Assembly (NCBI GenBank): GCA_024697295.1
Contig: JAILFZ010000075.1
Location: forward strand, 1-35,810
From: Treponema sp.
GTDB taxonomy: Bacteria; Spirochaetota; Spirochaetia; Treponematales; Treponemataceae
Direction of reading: 5' to 3'
Length of the DNA stretch: 35,810 nucleotides
Each line of letters starts with the position of its first letter. Position 1 is the first letter of the stretch. The translations under genes were made by a program, and so were the position numbers. Below the pieces are notes generated by a model that was given only the letters and a program-made list of their open reading frames with translations, made no database searches and had not been told where the DNA came from. Of the stretch, positions 33,516 through 35,810 are shown in pieces.

Positions 33516-33923
33516 ATGTTAAAAAATATTGTTGCAGGATACGGAAAAGTATTACTTCAGTTTGTTAAGATTTTTGCACTAGTTGCACTGTGCTGCATAA
33601 TCGGATCAGCCTTTGTCTATCCGCTCTGGTACTTTGCTACCACTCTTCCACACACATACACACTTGTATTTATGACCATTTTCTGCGCAGTTTTATTGTT
33701 CCTTGCAGTAAAAAAAGTTATCAGCGCAGGTTTTTATAAGACTTTTATCTTTCTGCTTAAAGTTCTTGTCATTCTCGCAGGAATCGCAGCATGTATCGCC
33801 CTGATTATGAGCGGCCGCAGATTTTTTGCAATTCCTGTTTTTATTGCTACCCTATTGATTTATGGAGTTCTTTCTTTTACCCTAAAACCAAAAGAACTGG
33901 TAGTCAATGAAAATCAAAACTAA
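33516..33923 (+). CDS. Small four-helix membrane protein of unknown function
   Basis: The 135-residue product has four predicted transmembrane helices (about 12-38, 48-66, 74-97 and 103-123) with short polar loops and a charged tail. I do not recognise a family. The ribosome site is weak (ATGGGA). It lies 42 bases after the ferredoxin stop, beyond a strong terminator, so its expression needs read-through or an unseen promoter. Its 3' end overlaps the M23 peptidase gene by 17 bases, so the two are translated together and this protein may anchor or assist the peptidase; that is inference. Confidence 0.7.
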   Translation: MLKNIVAGYGKVLLQFVKIFALVALCCIIGSAFVYPLWYFATTLPHTYTLVFMTIFCAVLLFLAVKKVISAGFYKTFIFLLKVLVILAGIAACIALIMSGRRFFAIPVFIATLLIYGVLSFTLKPKELVVNENQN

Positions 33924-34887
33924 GCATTCATTCATTTTTATTTTTTTTCTTTTATTGAATTTTACCTGTCCGGCTTTACAGACAAAAAAAATCATCAATG
34001 TGGACACTTCAAAGATTCCCCTGATACGAAAACCGGAGTCAAAAGATCTGATGTTCCGGCAGTTTGTTGAAGAAGCCGATTTTAATTCAAAAGTTTATGC
34101 CAATATGGGCTGGAACCTTTCAACTCCAAATTCAAAATCAAAAAACGAATACGGACAGCCGATTTACACTTTTTACAAGCTCGTTGTTCCTGAGGGAATG
34201 GATTTTATGTGGCTCAGCGCCCGCCTGTCACCGCTTTACAGGGAAACAGTTGCAACCTTGAATCAATTGAGCGGAGCCGACCAGAAAATCGAAGGCAAAA
34301 CACTTCTGGTAAGTACTTTCAGCGGGATTTTTGTTCCTCAAAAGCCGGCCTGCCCCTGGGAATTTCTGCTTCACAAACAGTATTTAACGGACGGTAAAAT
34401 CGCAGGTTCAATTGAATTCAATATCGACGGCAAAATATATTACTTTCTTGAACGGGAGCGCTTTGACAATTCAACTTATCTCTTTTTTGTCGACACAAAC
34501 ATGATAACTCCGCTCAAGCAAAGTGTGCTGACAAGCGAATACGGCTACAGAATCAGCCCGATAAGCGGAAAGTGGAAATTTCACTCGGGCATTGATTTGG
34601 CCGCCTCCGAAGGAACAGAAGTTTTTGCCTGCAAGGCCGGGGAAGTTACCTATACAGGCTTTAATGCAACCTACGGCAATTATGTCATCATTACCCACTA
34701 CAACGGAATGAAAAGCATCTACGCACATCTTTCCAAAATCATTGCACAACGCGGTCAGAAACTTAACGGCGGAACCTTAATCGGCAAAGTCGGCACCACG
34801 GGAATGAGCACAGGACCACACCTTCATTTTGAACTTATCAAAAATGGAAGTTCTACAGATCCTGAAAAATTGCTCAATATCAGGTAA
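33907..34887 (+). CDS. Exported M23 (LytM-type) metallopeptidase
   Basis: The 326-residue protein has a signal peptide (hydrophobic at 8-19), an N-terminal region of unknown fold (25-205) that includes a LysM-like stretch of doubtful quality, and a C-terminal M23 domain (about 205-326). Zinc ligands His226 and Asp230 (FHSGIDLA) and His307 in GPHLHFEL are present, with His274 (YAHL) and His305 as catalytic histidines. All key residues are intact, so it should be an active endopeptidase that cuts peptidoglycan cross-links in the periplasm. The start overlaps the preceding membrane-protein gene by 17 bases. Confidence 0.9.
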   Translation: MKIKTKHSFIFIFFLLLNFTCPALQTKKIINVDTSKIPLIRKPESKDLMFRQFVEEADFNSKVYANMGWNLSTPNSKSKNEYGQPIYTFYKLVVPEGMDFMWLSARLSPLYRETVATLNQLSGADQKIEGKTLLVSTFSGIFVPQKPACPWEFLLHKQYLTDGKIAGSIEFNIDGKIYYFLERERFDNSTYLFFVDTNMITPLKQSVLTSEYGYRISPISGKWKFHSGIDLAASEGTEVFACKAGEVTYTGFNATYGNYVIITHYNGMKSIYAHLSKIIAQRGQKLNGGTLIGKVGTTGMSTGPHLHFELIKNGSSTDPEKLLNIR

Positions 34888-34929
34888 CGACACTATACCA
34901 ATTTATAAAATTCAATTATTATTATATTT

Positions 34930-35810
34930 ATGATGAAAAGTATAAAAATAGCAAAAAAATATTTTTCATTTTCTCTCTTTTTCTTTGCTGCAGCATTTTT
35001 AAACGCAGAATCTTTCCGTGTCGCAAAAACCGCGCAGGTAAACATTCCGCAGGGCTATGAAGTGCAGACAGCAAGCTGCGGTGTTTTTGACGGCCTTGCA
35101 ATTTACCTTCCAAAAGACACAACTTTTATTTCCGGAATTGAATTGAATATAAAGGTGCCGGACACTGTAGCCCAGTGGCGTGACACAATCGCATACTTTT
35201 TATACGACAATGTAAGCCCTGCCCCTCAGAAAGATAAAATTGACTATTCAGGAAACAGACTTTCGGTAAATACAATTCCAGGCAAGTTGAATCTTACGGT
35301 ATATATTCCGCTTTCAAAAAAATTCAATGTAAAAGAAAGTCCGTACGCGACAATTCTCTCAGGATATTCAAATAAAAATGCAGACTTTGTTTTTTTGAGA
35401 TTTATTCTTGCAATGAAAGGCGCACCTGAATCGCTTGAACACGCAGTATTTGATATTTCGGTAAAACCTGTTTTGACAGATGAAGGCTACTTTGATCTGG
35501 CAGTAACACATCCACAGGGAAAAAGCGGAAGTTTTGAAGTATATATTGACGACAACCAGTTTACACCAAACCAGTTCCCGATAATCCTTAAATCCGGCGA
35601 ACACCACCTTTCTGTAACAAGCAAGGATTACCGCAACGAAACAAGAACCTTTATTGTTGAACAGGCCAAAAAAACTTCTCAGACTGTCCAGCTTAAGGGA
35701 ATTGAACCTCTTATCAAAATAATTTCTCCGGAAAACGCAAAGATTCTTCTGGACGGCGCAGATTTTACACATTCAAAAGAAGCTGTAATTATCACACCAG
35801 GCGACCACAC
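34930..35810 (+). CDS. Exported PEGA-like protein (3' end cut by window edge)
   Basis: The frame is open from 34930 to the right edge, 293 codons. A signal peptide (about 1-27, ending FLNAES) is followed by a beta-rich domain. From about residue 195 there are one or two PEGA-like repeats: GSFEVYIDDNQFTP with IILKSGEHHLSV, then IKIISPENAKILLDGADFT with IITPGDH. PEGA repeats occur in envelope proteins. Two adjacent ATG codons (34930 and 34933) can start it, neither with a ribosome site; AT-rich bases (TATTAT 34917-34922, TATATT 34924-34929) stand directly before, so a leaderless start is possible. Function unknown. Confidence 0.75.
   Translation, partial: MMKSIKIAKKYFSFSLFFFAAAFLNAESFRVAKTAQVNIPQGYEVQTASCGVFDGLAIYLPKDTTFISGIELNIKVPDTVAQWRDTIAYFLYDNVSPAPQKDKIDYSGNRLSVNTIPGKLNLTVYIPLSKKFNVKESPYATILSGYSNKNADFVFLRFILAMKGAPESLEHAVFDISVKPVLTDEGYFDLAVTHPQGKSGSFEVYIDDNQFTPNQFPIILKSGEHHLSVTSKDYRNETRTFIVEQAKKTSQTVQLKGIEPLIKIISPENAKILLDGADFTHSKEAVIITPGDH

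Noticed and set aside
35368-35772. Minus-strand 134-codon open frame near the right edge
   Set aside because: It lies opposite the exported PEGA-like frame, is Cys- and Phe-rich as antisense frames often are here, and shows no domain.

Overview
The window reads as chromosomal core sequence from a spirochaete, most likely a host-associated, sugar-fermenting Treponema. The support is taxonomic gene architecture: a spirochaete-type flagellar pair (FlbB followed by FliK), a eukaryotic-type hexokinase, a cytidylate kinase fused to ribosomal protein S1, a very long TPR protein ending in a GreA domain, and several lipoproteins with relaxed lipoboxes. No phage, insertion sequence, plasmid, CRISPR array or rRNA gene was seen. 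The genus assignment is inference from gene content; no database was searched.

Layout. From 1 to 6056 everything is on the minus strand: hexokinase, a large exported HExxH metallopeptidase, then flbB and the start of fliK, which runs off the left edge. From 6172 to 11367 genes are on the plus strand: a UvrD/PcrA helicase, a codon-biased lipoprotein with its own terminator, a uracil permease and a GH18 lipoprotein. From 11365 to 25174 the minus strand carries a long tightly packed series (in transcription order): rpe, a TPR/YbgF-like exported protein, a coiled-coil exported protein, a membrane TPR protein, recA, folK, scpA, scpB, rluB, cmk-rpsA, a sigma-54 activator, a membrane TPR protein, a lipoprotein and tRNA-Arg(TCT). 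From 25251 to 29064 the plus strand carries a TPR gene and the TPR-GreA fusion. The rest is mixed: a PLP aminotransferase (minus), a PfoR-type EIIC membrane protein and an MBL hydrolase (plus), deoC (minus), then ferredoxin, a small membrane protein, an M23 peptidase and a truncated exported PEGA-like protein (plus).

How the genes fit together. The recA-to-rpsA stretch combines recombination, folate, chromosome condensation (ScpA/ScpB), rRNA modification and S1, with overlaps or gaps of a few bases that imply co-transcription and translational coupling. Envelope-related products are frequent: TPR proteins, M23 and GH18 hydrolases, and lipoproteins.

Most interesting points. (1) Several genes (uvrD, hexokinase, the aminotransferase, the TPR gene at 25356) have a TATAAT box 6 to 12 bases before the ATG and no Shine-Dalgarno sequence, which suggests leaderless mRNAs. 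(2) An internal ribosome site could release free S1 from the cmk-rpsA fusion. (3) The sigma-54 activator has GAFTDA in place of GAFTGA. (4) A lipoprotein has four TTTA repeats between a weak ribosome site and its ATG. (5) A perfect 10-bp inverted repeat lies upstream of recA. I did not find a convincing wholly new multi-gene system.
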